A stretch of 9,507 nt of DNA, taken from NCBI GenBank assembly GCA_916710115.1, contig CAKAOY010000034.1:1-9507 (forward strand), given 5' to 3'. Position 1 is the first letter of the stretch. The number at the start of each line of letters is the position of its first letter. Under the pieces are notes generated by a model that searched no databases, was not told where the DNA came from, and saw only the letters and a list, made by a program, of their open reading frames with translations. Source of the DNA: an uncultured Bergeyella sp. (GTDB lineage: Bacteria > Bacteroidota > Bacteroidia > Flavobacteriales > Weeksellaceae). This document shows, piece by piece, positions 1 to 6,613 of the stretch. The translations under genes were made by a program, and so were the position numbers.

Positions 1-1329
1 GGAACGCGAGATTTCACCGCATCGGAAGTAGCAGGAAGACGATACATTATTAATATTTTACAGAAAAATTTTGAACTTTTTGGATTTCAACCACTTGAAA
101 CTCCGAGTTTTGAAAACCTATCAACCCTCACAGGGAAATATGGAGAAGAGGGCGACCGATTAATTTTCAAAATTTTGAATTCTGGAGATTTCACAAGTAA
201 GGTAAATGAGGAAAATTGGATAAACAAAGATGCCCAAAAACTAACACCGCAAATCTCCGAAAAGGCTTTAAGATATGATTTAACCGTTCCTTTTGCTCGG
301 TTTGTAGCGATGAACCATGGACAACTATCATTCCCCTTCAAGCGATACCAAATCCAACCTGTTTGGAGAGCAGACCGACCTGCAAAAGGCAGATTTAGAG
401 AATTTTATCAATGTGATGCAGATATTGTAGGGAGTGAAAGTCTTTGGCAGGAAATTGACCTAATTCAACTCTATTTAAAATCATTTAACGATTTAAATAT
501 TTCCGTTAAAATACATATCAACAACCGAAAAATATTATCTGGTTTAGCCGAATATGCAAAAATTTCTGATAAATTAATAGATTTCACTGTTGCTTTAGAT
601 AAATTAGATAAAATCGGTAAAGACAATGTCATTAAAGAACTTTTAGATAAAAAAATACCTGTAGATGCTATTTCCAAATTAGAGTTTTTATTTAATAACC
701 TCCCTCAAAATCAAGTAATTGATATTCTAAAAGAAAAATTTACAAATATTGAAATCGGAAGAATTGGAGTTGAAGAATTGGAGTTCGTATTGAACACTTG
801 CAGAGAATTAGGTATTGATAATCAATTAGTTTTCGATATTACTTTAGCTCGTGGATTAGACTATTATACTGGAGCAATTTTTGAAGTGAAAGCAGAAAAT
901 GTAGAAATGGGATCTATTGGTGGTGGTGGAAGATATAGTAACCTCACTGAAATTTTTGGTGTGAAGAATATGCCTGGTATTGGGATTTCATTTGGACTCG
1001 ATAGAATTTATCTGGTAATGAGCGAATTAAATAAATTTCCGAACAATACCGAAAGTAATATAGAATATCTTTTTGCAAATTATGGAAATACAGAATCTAT
1101 TGTAGCACAGAAAATTATAAACCAACTAAGAGCAAAAGGTATCGTAGCAGAATTATACCCCGAAGCAGGTAAAATGAAGAAATTTTTTAGTTATTCTGAG
1201 AAGAAAAAAGCCAAAAATCTTGTTTTTATTGGTGATAAAGAGATTGAAACGAAGACTATTAACATAAAAAATCAGGAGACAGGAGAGCAAATATCGATTC
1301 CTATGGAAGAATTTTTAAATAACCTTTAA
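1..1329 (+). CDS. hisS: Histidyl-tRNA synthetase (class II), 5'-truncated by window edge
   Basis: Charges tRNA-His with histidine in the cytoplasm. The reading frame is open from base 1 and begins GTRDF, part of the conserved KGTRDF start of the family, so only about ten N-terminal residues are missing; 442 residues are visible. Numbered from base 1: RYDLTVP at 91-97, the class II motif 2 region at about 112-142 (PFKRYQIQPVWRADRP, then GRFREF), the histidine-specific HisA motif LARGLDYYTG at 282-291 with R284, the glycine-rich HisB motif GGGGRYSNL at 307-315, and motif 3 GIGISFGLDR at 326-335. The anticodon-binding domain follows from about 355. The segment GEEGDRLIFKILNSGDF at about 48-63 resembles other Bacteroidetes HisRS proteins. 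A TTG at 175 lies inside conserved sequence and is not the start. The stop is 16 nt before recR, suggesting co-transcription. All key motifs look intact. Confidence 0.97.
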   Translation, partial: GTRDFTASEVAGRRYIINILQKNFELFGFQPLETPSFENLSTLTGKYGEEGDRLIFKILNSGDFTSKVNEENWINKDAQKLTPQISEKALRYDLTVPFARFVAMNHGQLSFPFKRYQIQPVWRADRPAKGRFREFYQCDADIVGSESLWQEIDLIQLYLKSFNDLNISVKIHINNRKILSGLAEYAKISDKLIDFTVALDKLDKIGKDNVIKELLDKKIPVDAISKLEFLFNNLPQNQVIDILKEKFTNIEIGRIGVEELEFVLNTCRELGIDNQLVFDITLARGLDYYTGAIFEVKAENVEMGSIGGGGRYSNLTEIFGVKNMPGIGISFGLDRIYLVMSELNKFPNNTESNIEYLFANYGNTESIVAQKIINQLRAKGIVAELYPEAGKMKKFFSYSEKKKAKNLVFIGDKEIETKTINIKNQETGEQISIPMEEFLNNL

Positions 1330-1345
1330 TCTAAGTTTAAAATCA

Positions 1346-1960
1346 ATGGAATACCCAAGTAAAGTATTATCAAAGGCTGTAGAAGAAATTTCTGGATTAC
1401 CTGGTATTGGGAATAAATCTGCCCTTAGATTAGCACTTTATTTATTGAAACAACATCAATCTCAAGCAATTAACCTTGCAGAATCGTTAATAAAATTAGT
1501 AAAGGACATTCAATATTGTAAGGAATGCTATAATTTTTCAGATACTGACATTTGTAAAATATGCGCTAACAATAATCGAGATTCGGGATTATTGTGTATT
1601 GTAGAAGATGTCCGAGATGTGATGGCAATAGAAAACACTGGAAAATTTGGTGGAAAATATTTAGTCTTAGGTGGAAAAATATCTCCTATAGAAGGCATTG
1701 GCCCTAATCAATTACATATATCAGCCTTAGAAGAAAAAGCAAAAAATGGAAATATCAGAGAGATTATTTTCGCTCTTTCAGCAACAATGGAAGGTGATAC
1801 CACTGCTTATTATATCTATAAGAAAATCAAGCATCTTGATATAAAATTTTCTACTATTGCAAGGGGTATTTCTGTAGGAGACGAACTTGAATATGCCGAC
1901 GAAATTTCCTTAGGAAGGTCTATCATCAATAGAAGTCCATATAATGAAGATACTCATTAG
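1346..1960 (+). CDS. recR: Recombination mediator protein RecR
   Basis: Works with RecO (and RecF) to load RecA on SSB-coated single-stranded DNA during gap repair. The protein has 204 residues, the usual RecR length. Domains in order: N-terminal helix-hairpin-helix at about 8-35 with GLPGIGNKSA; a four-cysteine zinc site C58, C61, C70, C73; a Toprim domain starting LLCIVEDVRDVMAIE at 82-96 with the acidic E87-D88; GGKYLVLGGKISP at 102-114; and a C-terminal part with GDELEYADE at 178-186, similar to the conserved GGELEYAD region. The ATG lies 16 nt after hisS with no Shine-Dalgarno motif. The TAG stop forms part of a small hairpin. It probably shares the hisS transcript. No missing key residue was seen. 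Confidence 0.97.
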   Translation: MEYPSKVLSKAVEEISGLPGIGNKSALRLALYLLKQHQSQAINLAESLIKLVKDIQYCKECYNFSDTDICKICANNNRDSGLLCIVEDVRDVMAIENTGKFGGKYLVLGGKISPIEGIGPNQLHISALEEKAKNGNIREIIFALSATMEGDTTAYYIYKKIKHLDIKFSTIARGISVGDELEYADEISLGRSIINRSPYNEDTH

Positions 1961-1985
1961 AGCAATGCTCTATCTTAATTTTTTG
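1958..1985 (+). terminator. Possible short intrinsic terminator at the end of recR
   Basis: TAGAGC (1958-1963) and GCTCTA (1967-1972) form a 6-bp stem around a 3-nt AAT loop. TCTTAATTTTTTG follows. The 5' arm begins with the recR stop codon itself. The stem is short and the T-run starts a few bases late, so termination may be weak. A promoter-like -7 element downstream fits a transcript boundary here. Confidence 0.4.
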
Positions 1986-2026
1986 TTAATAATGTATTTA
2001 ATATTAGATTATTAATTAAAATTCAT

Positions 2027-2034
2027 TAGATTTG
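2027..2034 (+). promoter_or_regulatory. Candidate Bacteroidetes -7 promoter element for rlmB
   Basis: TAGATTTG is an exact match to the Bacteroidetes sigma-A -7 consensus TAnnTTTG. It lies 40 nt before the rlmB start, predicting a leader of roughly 30-35 nt rich in A and T. No good -33 TTG/TTTG was found at the usual 17-23 nt spacing; the nearest TTTTG at 1981-1985 is too far upstream. The call rests on the -7 element and its position after the recR hairpin. Confidence 0.45.
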
Positions 2035-2074
2035 CAACAATAAATATTGATTTTTAACCAAAAAATTATCAAAA

Positions 2075-2848
2075 TTGAATAATCATAATAAATATAAACA
2101 TTCTTCAGAAGACAAAAAGGAAGATTTCATTTTTGGAATTCGCCCTGTTATTGAGGCTTTGGAATCTGATAAAACGATTGACAAAATTTTTATTCAAAAT
2201 GGCTTACAAGGAAACACCATTATTGAACTTAAAAAACTTCTTTCTAAACACGGGATTCGCCCTAATTATGTCCCTATCGAGAAAATAAATCGTTTTACAA
2301 GAAAAAACCATCAAGGGGTAGTTGCTTTCATATCTGATGTAATGTTTCATAAGATAGAAGATATTGTTCCTATTTTGTTTGAGGATGGAAAGGTTCCATT
2401 TTTACTCATCTTAGATAGACTAACTGATGTTCGTAATTTTGGGGCAATCTGCCGAACCGCAGAATGTGTAGGGGTGGATGCCATCATTATTCCCGACAAA
2501 GGTAGTGCTCCTATAAATTCTGATGCTATAAAAACATCAACAGGTGCTATTTATAACTTAAAAATATGTAAAGAAAAAAACTTAGCTCATACTATTGATT
2601 TTCTTCAACAATCAGGCATCAGTATTTTTGCATCTACCGAAAAAGCACAAAAAACAATCTACGAAGCCGACTTTCGAGAGCCTTGCGCCATTGTAATGGG
2701 GAATGAAGAAACAGGAATTTCAAAAGAAGTACTGCATCATTCCGACGAAAAAATAAAACTTCCAATTTTAGGAAAAACTCAATCTCTAAATGTTTCAGTA
2801 GCTTGTGGTGCTGTACTATACGAAGTTTTGAGACAACGATTACAATAA
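2075..2848 (+). CDS. rlmB: 23S rRNA 2'-O-methyltransferase of the RlmB/TrmH (SpoU) family
   Basis: SPOUT-class enzyme using S-adenosylmethionine; RlmB methylates the ribose of a G in 23S rRNA (G2251 in E. coli). The 257 residues are typical. The N-terminal substrate-binding domain spans about 17-90, opening with FIFGIRPVIEAL. The catalytic SPOUT domain carries motif 1 LDRLTDVRNFGAICRTAE at 113-130 (N121, R127), motif 2 IVMGNEETGIS at 206-216 (E211), and motif 3 LPILGKTQSLNVSVA at 229-243, the knot that binds SAM. The start is taken as TTG at 2075: the frame has a stop at 2048-2050, no ATG lies between, and the first internal ATG (codon 90) would remove the whole N-terminal domain. The residues before the conserved domain are polar and A-rich in sequence. 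The stop is 24 nt before the lipoprotein gene, so the two probably share a transcript. Exact target site is inferred from family. Confidence 0.93.
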   Translation: MNNHNKYKHSSEDKKEDFIFGIRPVIEALESDKTIDKIFIQNGLQGNTIIELKKLLSKHGIRPNYVPIEKINRFTRKNHQGVVAFISDVMFHKIEDIVPILFEDGKVPFLLILDRLTDVRNFGAICRTAECVGVDAIIIPDKGSAPINSDAIKTSTGAIYNLKICKEKNLAHTIDFLQQSGISIFASTEKAQKTIYEADFREPCAIVMGNEETGISKEVLHHSDEKIKLPILGKTQSLNVSVACGAVLYEVLRQRLQ

Positions 2849-2872
2849 TATTAACACAATATTTAGAACAAA

Positions 2873-3925
2873 ATGAAAAAATTGAGTATCATAACTGTTA
2901 CCATTTTATCTATTATCTCTTGTAATAGCAAAAAAGAAAAAAAAATCGCCAGTGATAAAAGCAATTCTCCTAATAAAGAGCAAACCTTAACTACCGACAC
3001 GGAAGAGAAAAAAACATCTTTAGAGAGTTCTTTTGCAATAGAGAAGGATAGTACAGGCGTCTATAAACAACATTTCATTTTAGAAAAAGGGATAACTTAT
3101 CCATTCACTACTTACCAAAAAGATGTAATTAATATGACTTCTCCAATAGGTGAAAGCCAATCCGCTACTAGTGAAACCACTGATAATGTAACTTTTACAG
3201 TGAATGATATTAAAGATGACATCTATGATATTCAAATTAATTTTGTAAGTAAAAAAGCGTCGCAATCCACAAACGGACAAAATATTAGCATTGATACCGA
3301 TACTCCTGCCCCAAAAAATGAAGAGTTGAAAAACAAATGGACTATCGACAAAGCATTAGTAAATAATAGTTTACAAATGAAGATGGATAAAACTGGTAAA
3401 ATACTATCTATTACAGGTTTTGAAAATATTTACAACAAAATTTCATCTACTCTAAATAAAATAAAAGGAGCAACTGCAGAAATAAAAAAACAGGTACTAA
3501 ACTCCACAAAAGCTGGTTTTAATGAAAAGGTATTGAAAGACCAATTCACTAAAAATATAATGATTTTACCAGAAAAAGGGGTTAAAATTGGGGAGCAATG
3601 GTCAAAATCAGATATAATATCCCCCGATGGAAAAATAAAATTATCCACTCACTATAGTATTAAATCCATAGAAAAAGGATTAGTAACTATATCTGTATCA
3701 GGAGGGATACCAAAACAATCTGATAAACAGACTCAGCAAGGCGTTACTCGTTCTATTAGCTCGGAACTCGTCCAAAACGGGACAATTACTTTTAACCAAA
3801 AATCTGGATGGATAAAACAACAAAAAATAAATGTAACTGCAACTCAGACAGAATCCGTATCTGATGGCAAACAAAGCCAATCTATAAAGTCGGTAACGAG
3901 CACTACTATTGCAGTCAATCCATAA
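2873..3925 (+). CDS. Putative lipoprotein of unknown function (DUF6263-like)
   Basis: The 350-residue protein starts with a type II signal peptide: MKKLSIITVTILSIISC, basic n-region, hydrophobic h-region, and lipobox IISC with C17 as the lipidation site. A charged, low-complexity linker follows (about 18-50, rich in K, S, T, E), then a mature domain from about 60 predicted to be mostly beta strands. Recognisable local features are EKGITYPFTTYQ at 71-82, MDKTGKILSITGFEN at 171-185 and LPEKGVKIGEQWS at 232-244. The last resembles the PxxGVxxGdxW-type segment seen in Bacteroidetes lipoproteins of the DUF6263 kind; that assignment is from memory and tentative. Residue +2 is N, not D, so outer-membrane location is plausible; a surface-export signal is not obvious. 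It lies 24 nt after rlmB and 10 nt before the next ATG, so the three genes probably form one operon. Function unknown. Confidence 0.8.
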   Translation: MKKLSIITVTILSIISCNSKKEKKIASDKSNSPNKEQTLTTDTEEKKTSLESSFAIEKDSTGVYKQHFILEKGITYPFTTYQKDVINMTSPIGESQSATSETTDNVTFTVNDIKDDIYDIQINFVSKKASQSTNGQNISIDTDTPAPKNEELKNKWTIDKALVNNSLQMKMDKTGKILSITGFENIYNKISSTLNKIKGATAEIKKQVLNSTKAGFNEKVLKDQFTKNIMILPEKGVKIGEQWSKSDIISPDGKIKLSTHYSIKSIEKGLVTISVSGGIPKQSDKQTQQGVTRSISSELVQNGTITFNQKSGWIKQQKINVTATQTESVSDGKQSQSIKSVTSTTIAVNP

Positions 3926-3935
3926 AAATCACACT

Positions 3936-4172
3936 ATGTTTTTGATAAAATTTATACTATATGTAACCTTTGGAACTATCGTTTTTTTCCTCGTATGGAA
4001 TAGTTTGAAGCGGATTTTTTTTAATCAGTTTTACAACTATTTTCCGCATCAAAAAATGAAAAATGAGGCTCGAAAACCACAACAGCAAGACTCATCCAAA
4101 AAAAAGAGTACTTCCAATAAAAAATCATTTTGGAAAGATGCCGAAACGATAGATTATGAAGAAATTAAATAA
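3936..4172 (+). CDS. Small single-pass membrane protein, DUF4834-like
   Basis: A 78-residue protein with one membrane segment at about 4-22 (IKFILYVTFGTIVFFLVW), then basic residues (KR at about 25-26), a hydrophilic K/S/Q-rich linker, and an acidic tail AETIDYEEIK. This layout, especially a tail of the form (V/I)DYEEI at the extreme C terminus, matches DUF4834 proteins of Flavobacteriia as I recall them. Function is not known. The start chosen is the ATG at 3936, 10 nt after the lipoprotein stop; an in-frame TTG at 3909 would overlap the upstream gene and add a polar stretch before the membrane segment. It is the last gene of the + strand block, directly before the convergent terminator. A T8 run sits at 4015-4022. 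Confidence 0.75.
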   Translation: MFLIKFILYVTFGTIVFFLVWNSLKRIFFNQFYNYFPHQKMKNEARKPQQQDSSKKKSTSNKKSFWKDAETIDYEEIK

Positions 4173-4200
4173 AAAAAGGCTATCATTTTAGATAGCCTTT
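4171..4200 (-). terminator. Convergent rho-independent terminator between the DUF4834-like gene and lrp
   Basis: AAAGGCTATC (4175-4184) and GATAGCCTTT (4191-4200) are perfect inverted repeats around a 6-nt loop. Read on the - strand, the 7-bp GGCTATC/GATAGCC core is followed directly by seven U residues, a strong intrinsic terminator 11 nt past the lrp stop. On the + strand the hairpin is followed by only UUU and then A's, so it would be a weaker terminator there. It overlaps the stop codon of the + strand gene. Confidence 0.88.
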
Positions 4201-4211
4201 AAAAATATTGA

Positions 4212-4685
4212 TTATTCTACGCTTACAGCTTTTATTAATCTATTTTTATCACTAAAACACTCTTTGAAAGACACCATAGTTTCAGTTCTCAATACCCCTG
4301 AAATATCATCAATTCTATTGATAACTCTTCTTGCATCTTCGGTATCTTTTGCTTGGATCTTACAGAAAATACTATATTTTCCAGAAATTAAGCTTGCTTC
4401 TACCACATTCGGGAAAGAAACTAACTCATTTAAAACCTCTTGAGATTTATCCGATTTTGTTAATAAAATCCCCATAAAAGCGATGAAATGGTAATCTAAT
4501 TTTCCATAATCAAGAATCAATGAAGACCCTTTTATGATACCAGCATCCTCCATTTTTTTCACCCTAACATGGATTGTACCTGCAGAAACATTCATCTGCT
4601 TTGCAATTTCAGTAAATGGCATTCTTGTATTTTCAACCAAAAAATCAAGAATATTTTTGTCGATTTCGTCTAATTGATAGTTCAT
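4212..4685 (-). CDS. Lrp/AsnC family transcriptional regulator
   Basis: DNA-binding regulator of the leucine-responsive/feast-famine family, which usually forms octamers and responds to amino acids. The 157 residues are standard length. The N-terminal AsnC-type winged helix-turn-helix includes LDEIDKNILDFL at 5-16 and the helix-turn-helix FTEIAKQMNVSAGTIHVRVK at 24-43. A linker strand GIIKGSSLILD follows at 49-59. The RAM effector-binding domain spans about 64-142, with VVEASLISGKYSIFCKI at 94-110. The gene stands alone: its own promoter lies upstream and a strong terminator lies directly downstream. Regulated genes cannot be deduced from this window; Lrp-type proteins often autoregulate. It is one of several Lrp paralogues to be expected in a flavobacterium, so no specific symbol is given. 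Confidence 0.95.
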   Translation of the reverse strand: MNYQLDEIDKNILDFLVENTRMPFTEIAKQMNVSAGTIHVRVKKMEDAGIIKGSSLILDYGKLDYHFIAFMGILLTKSDKSQEVLNELVSFPNVVEASLISGKYSIFCKIQAKDTEDARRVINRIDDISGVLRTETMVSFKECFSDKNRLIKAVSVE

Positions 4686-4727
4686 ATTATATAATTATTA
4701 ATTTATAAAAAAACTTATTTCTTATTG

Positions 4728-4759
4728 CAAATTTAATAAAAAAAATAATTATAGACAAA
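4728..4759 (-). promoter_or_regulatory. Bacteroidetes-type sigma-A promoter for the lrp-family gene
   Basis: On the - strand, TTTG (4759-4756) is separated by 20 nt from TAAATTTG (4735-4728). This matches the Bacteroidetes consensus TTTG-N19-21-TAnnTTTG at both elements and in spacing. Predicted transcription start is near 4721, giving an A/T-rich leader of about 35 nt before the ATG at 4685. It is the best promoter match in the window. Confidence 0.7.
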
Positions 4760-4803
4760 ATCTCCGAAACATTAACATTTTTTAACTTTTAATCACCTTA
4801 TAC

Positions 4804-4861
4804 AATTATATAATTAATATAAATATTCCGTTTTCGCATATTAATTTAAATTTATATAATT
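4804..4861. repeat. Imperfect AT-only inverted repeat in the gap between the HhH gene and lrp
   Basis: The left arm 4804-4820 (AATTATATAATTAATAT) is complementary to two blocks on the right, ATATTAA (4838-4844) and TTATATAATT (4852-4861), with a 7-nt bulge between the blocks. The 17-nt loop contains the only G/C-containing patch nearby (TTCCGTTTTCGC). The gap 4686-4931 holds no gene. With nearly pure A/T arms, chance is a serious alternative; if real it could be a protein-binding dyad or a weak end-of-transcript structure for the HhH gene. Confidence 0.25.
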
Positions 4862-4931
4862 TATTAACCCAATCTAACTTTTATTTTTCTTCATATCAAC
4901 TAAAAACACTTTTGGCTTATTTTAAATAATA

Positions 4932-6245
4932 TCAATATAAATACCATTTCATTTTCTCTTCATATTCTGGTTTGAGTTTCAATAATTTCCATATTTTCTT
5001 ATCATCGGGATAGGTTGTTCTATAATAGATAATCTTATCCGCCGAATATTTGAAATAGGGATGATTTTGTAACCATTCCTCTGGAGCATCTATCAATGTA
5101 TATTTTTGGACAGAAGAATTATCCAATTTACAAATATGTACTAATTGCTGTAATTTTTCCTTATCTATATTATAAATCTCCAAAATCTGTTTCTCATTAA
5201 TAAATCCACCTAATTTTTTACGAAATCCAACAAAAATACTCGATTCTTTTTCTTCAAAACCAAACTCCAATAGTTGTTTATATGAGATTTTATTAATATC
5301 TATATTATTGAAATCCGTCTTAGATTCCACCTTCTTTATACTCTGATTCACAATACTATTCTCCAAAACTTTAATCTGGATAAAAGGCTTCAATAAATCA
5401 AATTTTTCTTTGGAAATAACAAAACAATTTTTAATATCCTCCAAAGACTTGAAATTCCCTTTCATTTGTCTATCTCTATAATTTACAATCACTTGAGATT
5501 GCTTTTCAGTAAATCCAAGCCGTTTCCATCCTTCTACATCCAATGCATTCGGATTAAAAGGTTGCAATTCTATCTTACGAGATTCCTTTTTACTATATTT
5601 TATATTTTTCGCAAATTCTTCTGATACTTTTTCAGGTAAAATAAGATACGGGGCTAATTTTTCATAATTTTTAGGTGAAATCGTAAAACATTTTCTAAAT
5701 TTTTCTTTACTAAGAAAACTTCCACCAAGATAATTTTTATATTTCAAAATAGAAACAGCCTGCTTCTCTGAAAAACCTAATTGTTCCCAATCTTTTTGAG
5801 AGAAATCATCAGGATTAAACCGCTTACTTACAACAATTTCTCTCCTATGGGATTTATAATTTTTGCTAAATCTATCGTGTTTCTCAGGGAGTAAAATAAA
5901 TTTCTCCAACTGCTTATATTTTTCATCAGATACTGCATAGCACTTCCTAAATTGCTGTTTTGAAAGATACTCTCCACCAATAATTTCCTTATACTTCAAG
6001 ATTGTCTTTACTTGTTTCTTTGTAAAACCCAAATTTTGCCATGCCTCCTCGTCCAAATCATTTGGGTCGAACATCGTTAAGATAACAGGTTTATCCTCTT
6101 TTTTTATAAATTCTATTTTTATTTCTTGTTGTTTCTGAGTTTTTTCATACCATTCAAAACCCAATTTCAAACCGACAATAACCATCGCCAAAACAATCAG
6201 TCCGATGATTTGTTTTTTCCATACAATATGAGACAATCTACTCAT
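4932..6245 (-). CDS. Membrane-anchored protein with tandem helix-hairpin-helix (ComEA-like) repeats
   Basis: The 437-residue protein has a basic N terminus (R3, K10, K11), one membrane segment at about 12-30, and a long soluble part probably facing the periplasm by the positive-inside rule. Four clear repeats follow, about 84 residues apart: 59-120, 143-204, 230-291 and 313-373, plus a degenerate fifth at about 384-437. The first three share F(D/N)P(N/D)xxxxxxWxxLGFxxKQ, then I-x2-Y, a (K)G-x-(F/Y) turn and a conserved Cys before a (V/I)S pair (C102, C186, C274). The LGFxxKQ...GG pattern is the HhH_3/ComEA type, which binds DNA without sequence specificity; related flavobacterial proteins are usually annotated only as HhH-domain proteins. 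Its ATG lies 1 nt after the merR stop, implying translational coupling. A role in DNA uptake or DNA handling at the envelope is inference from the fold and topology; protein-protein contact is an alternative. Confidence 0.85.
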   Translation of the reverse strand: MSRLSHIVWKKQIIGLIVLAMVIVGLKLGFEWYEKTQKQQEIKIEFIKKEDKPVILTMFDPNDLDEEAWQNLGFTKKQVKTILKYKEIIGGEYLSKQQFRKCYAVSDEKYKQLEKFILLPEKHDRFSKNYKSHRREIVVSKRFNPDDFSQKDWEQLGFSEKQAVSILKYKNYLGGSFLSKEKFRKCFTISPKNYEKLAPYLILPEKVSEEFAKNIKYSKKESRKIELQPFNPNALDVEGWKRLGFTEKQSQVIVNYRDRQMKGNFKSLEDIKNCFVISKEKFDLLKPFIQIKVLENSIVNQSIKKVESKTDFNNIDINKISYKQLLEFGFEEKESSIFVGFRKKLGGFINEKQILEIYNIDKEKLQQLVHICKLDNSSVQKYTLIDAPEEWLQNHPYFKYSADKIIYYRTTYPDDKKIWKLLKLKPEYEEKMKWYLY

Positions 6246-6246
6246 T

Positions 6247-6588
6247 CTAATATTTATTATCTGATAATGAACCCTTTAACTTTTCTAATTCTGCTTTCAC
6301 AAATCTAAGTTTATCAATCATAGCCTTCCTTTGATACAATTTTTCATCTGTGGAAAGAGCCATTTTTGCTCCATCTAACGTATATCCCTTTTCTTTCGTA
6401 AGGTAATAAATCATCTCTAAATTTTTAATATCTTCTTGGGTAAAATATCTATCACCTTTTTTATTTCTTTTAGGCTTCAAAATCGGAGACTGACTCTCCC
6501 AGTACCTAATATTAGACTGATTGAGTCCAAAGGCATCGGCAACCTCACGCGTGGTATAATACATCTTATCAGGAAGATTAACTTTCAT
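6247..6588 (-). CDS. MerR-type transcriptional regulator without effector domain
   Basis: A 113-residue protein. The MerR winged helix-turn-helix covers about 9-78: YYTTREVADAFGLNQSNIRYW at 10-30 (helix-turn-helix), the wing with KPKRNKKGDRYFTQEDI at 38-54, then LEMIYYLTKEKGYTLDGAKMAL at 57-78. The rest (about 82-106) is a short charged helix suitable for the antiparallel dimer coiled coil. There is no room for a ligand-binding domain and no metal-binding cysteines, so no inducer can be suggested. It starts 25 nt after the dacB stop and ends 1 nt before the HhH gene, so it most likely lies in the middle of a dacB-merR-HhH transcript. No promoter was found in the 25-nt gap. Target genes are unknown; autoregulation of this operon would be typical for the family. 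Confidence 0.92.
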   Translation of the reverse strand: MKVNLPDKMYYTTREVADAFGLNQSNIRYWESQSPILKPKRNKKGDRYFTQEDIKNLEMIYYLTKEKGYTLDGAKMALSTDEKLYQRKAMIDKLRFVKAELEKLKGSLSDNKY

Positions 6589-6613
6589 TTGTATTTATTT
6601 AATAATCAAACTA

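Noticed and set aside
175..177. TTG as a start of hisS
   Set aside because: The frame is open to base 1 and encodes conserved HisRS sequence (GTRDF, GEEGDRLIFKILNSGD) upstream of it.
87..341. Open frame on the - strand of 84 codons inside hisS
   Set aside because: It lies fully antisense to conserved HisRS coding sequence and shows no family motif; it is a shadow.
3080..3880. Three open frames on the - strand inside the lipoprotein gene
   Set aside because: They lie antisense to a convincing lipoprotein frame with a signal peptide, have cysteine- and phenylalanine-rich translations without motifs, and lack start context.
4932..6245. HhH gene as a product of recent internal DNA duplication or recombination repeats
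   Set aside because: The repeats are clear in protein but their DNA has diverged strongly, so they are old duplications and not direct repeats likely to recombine.
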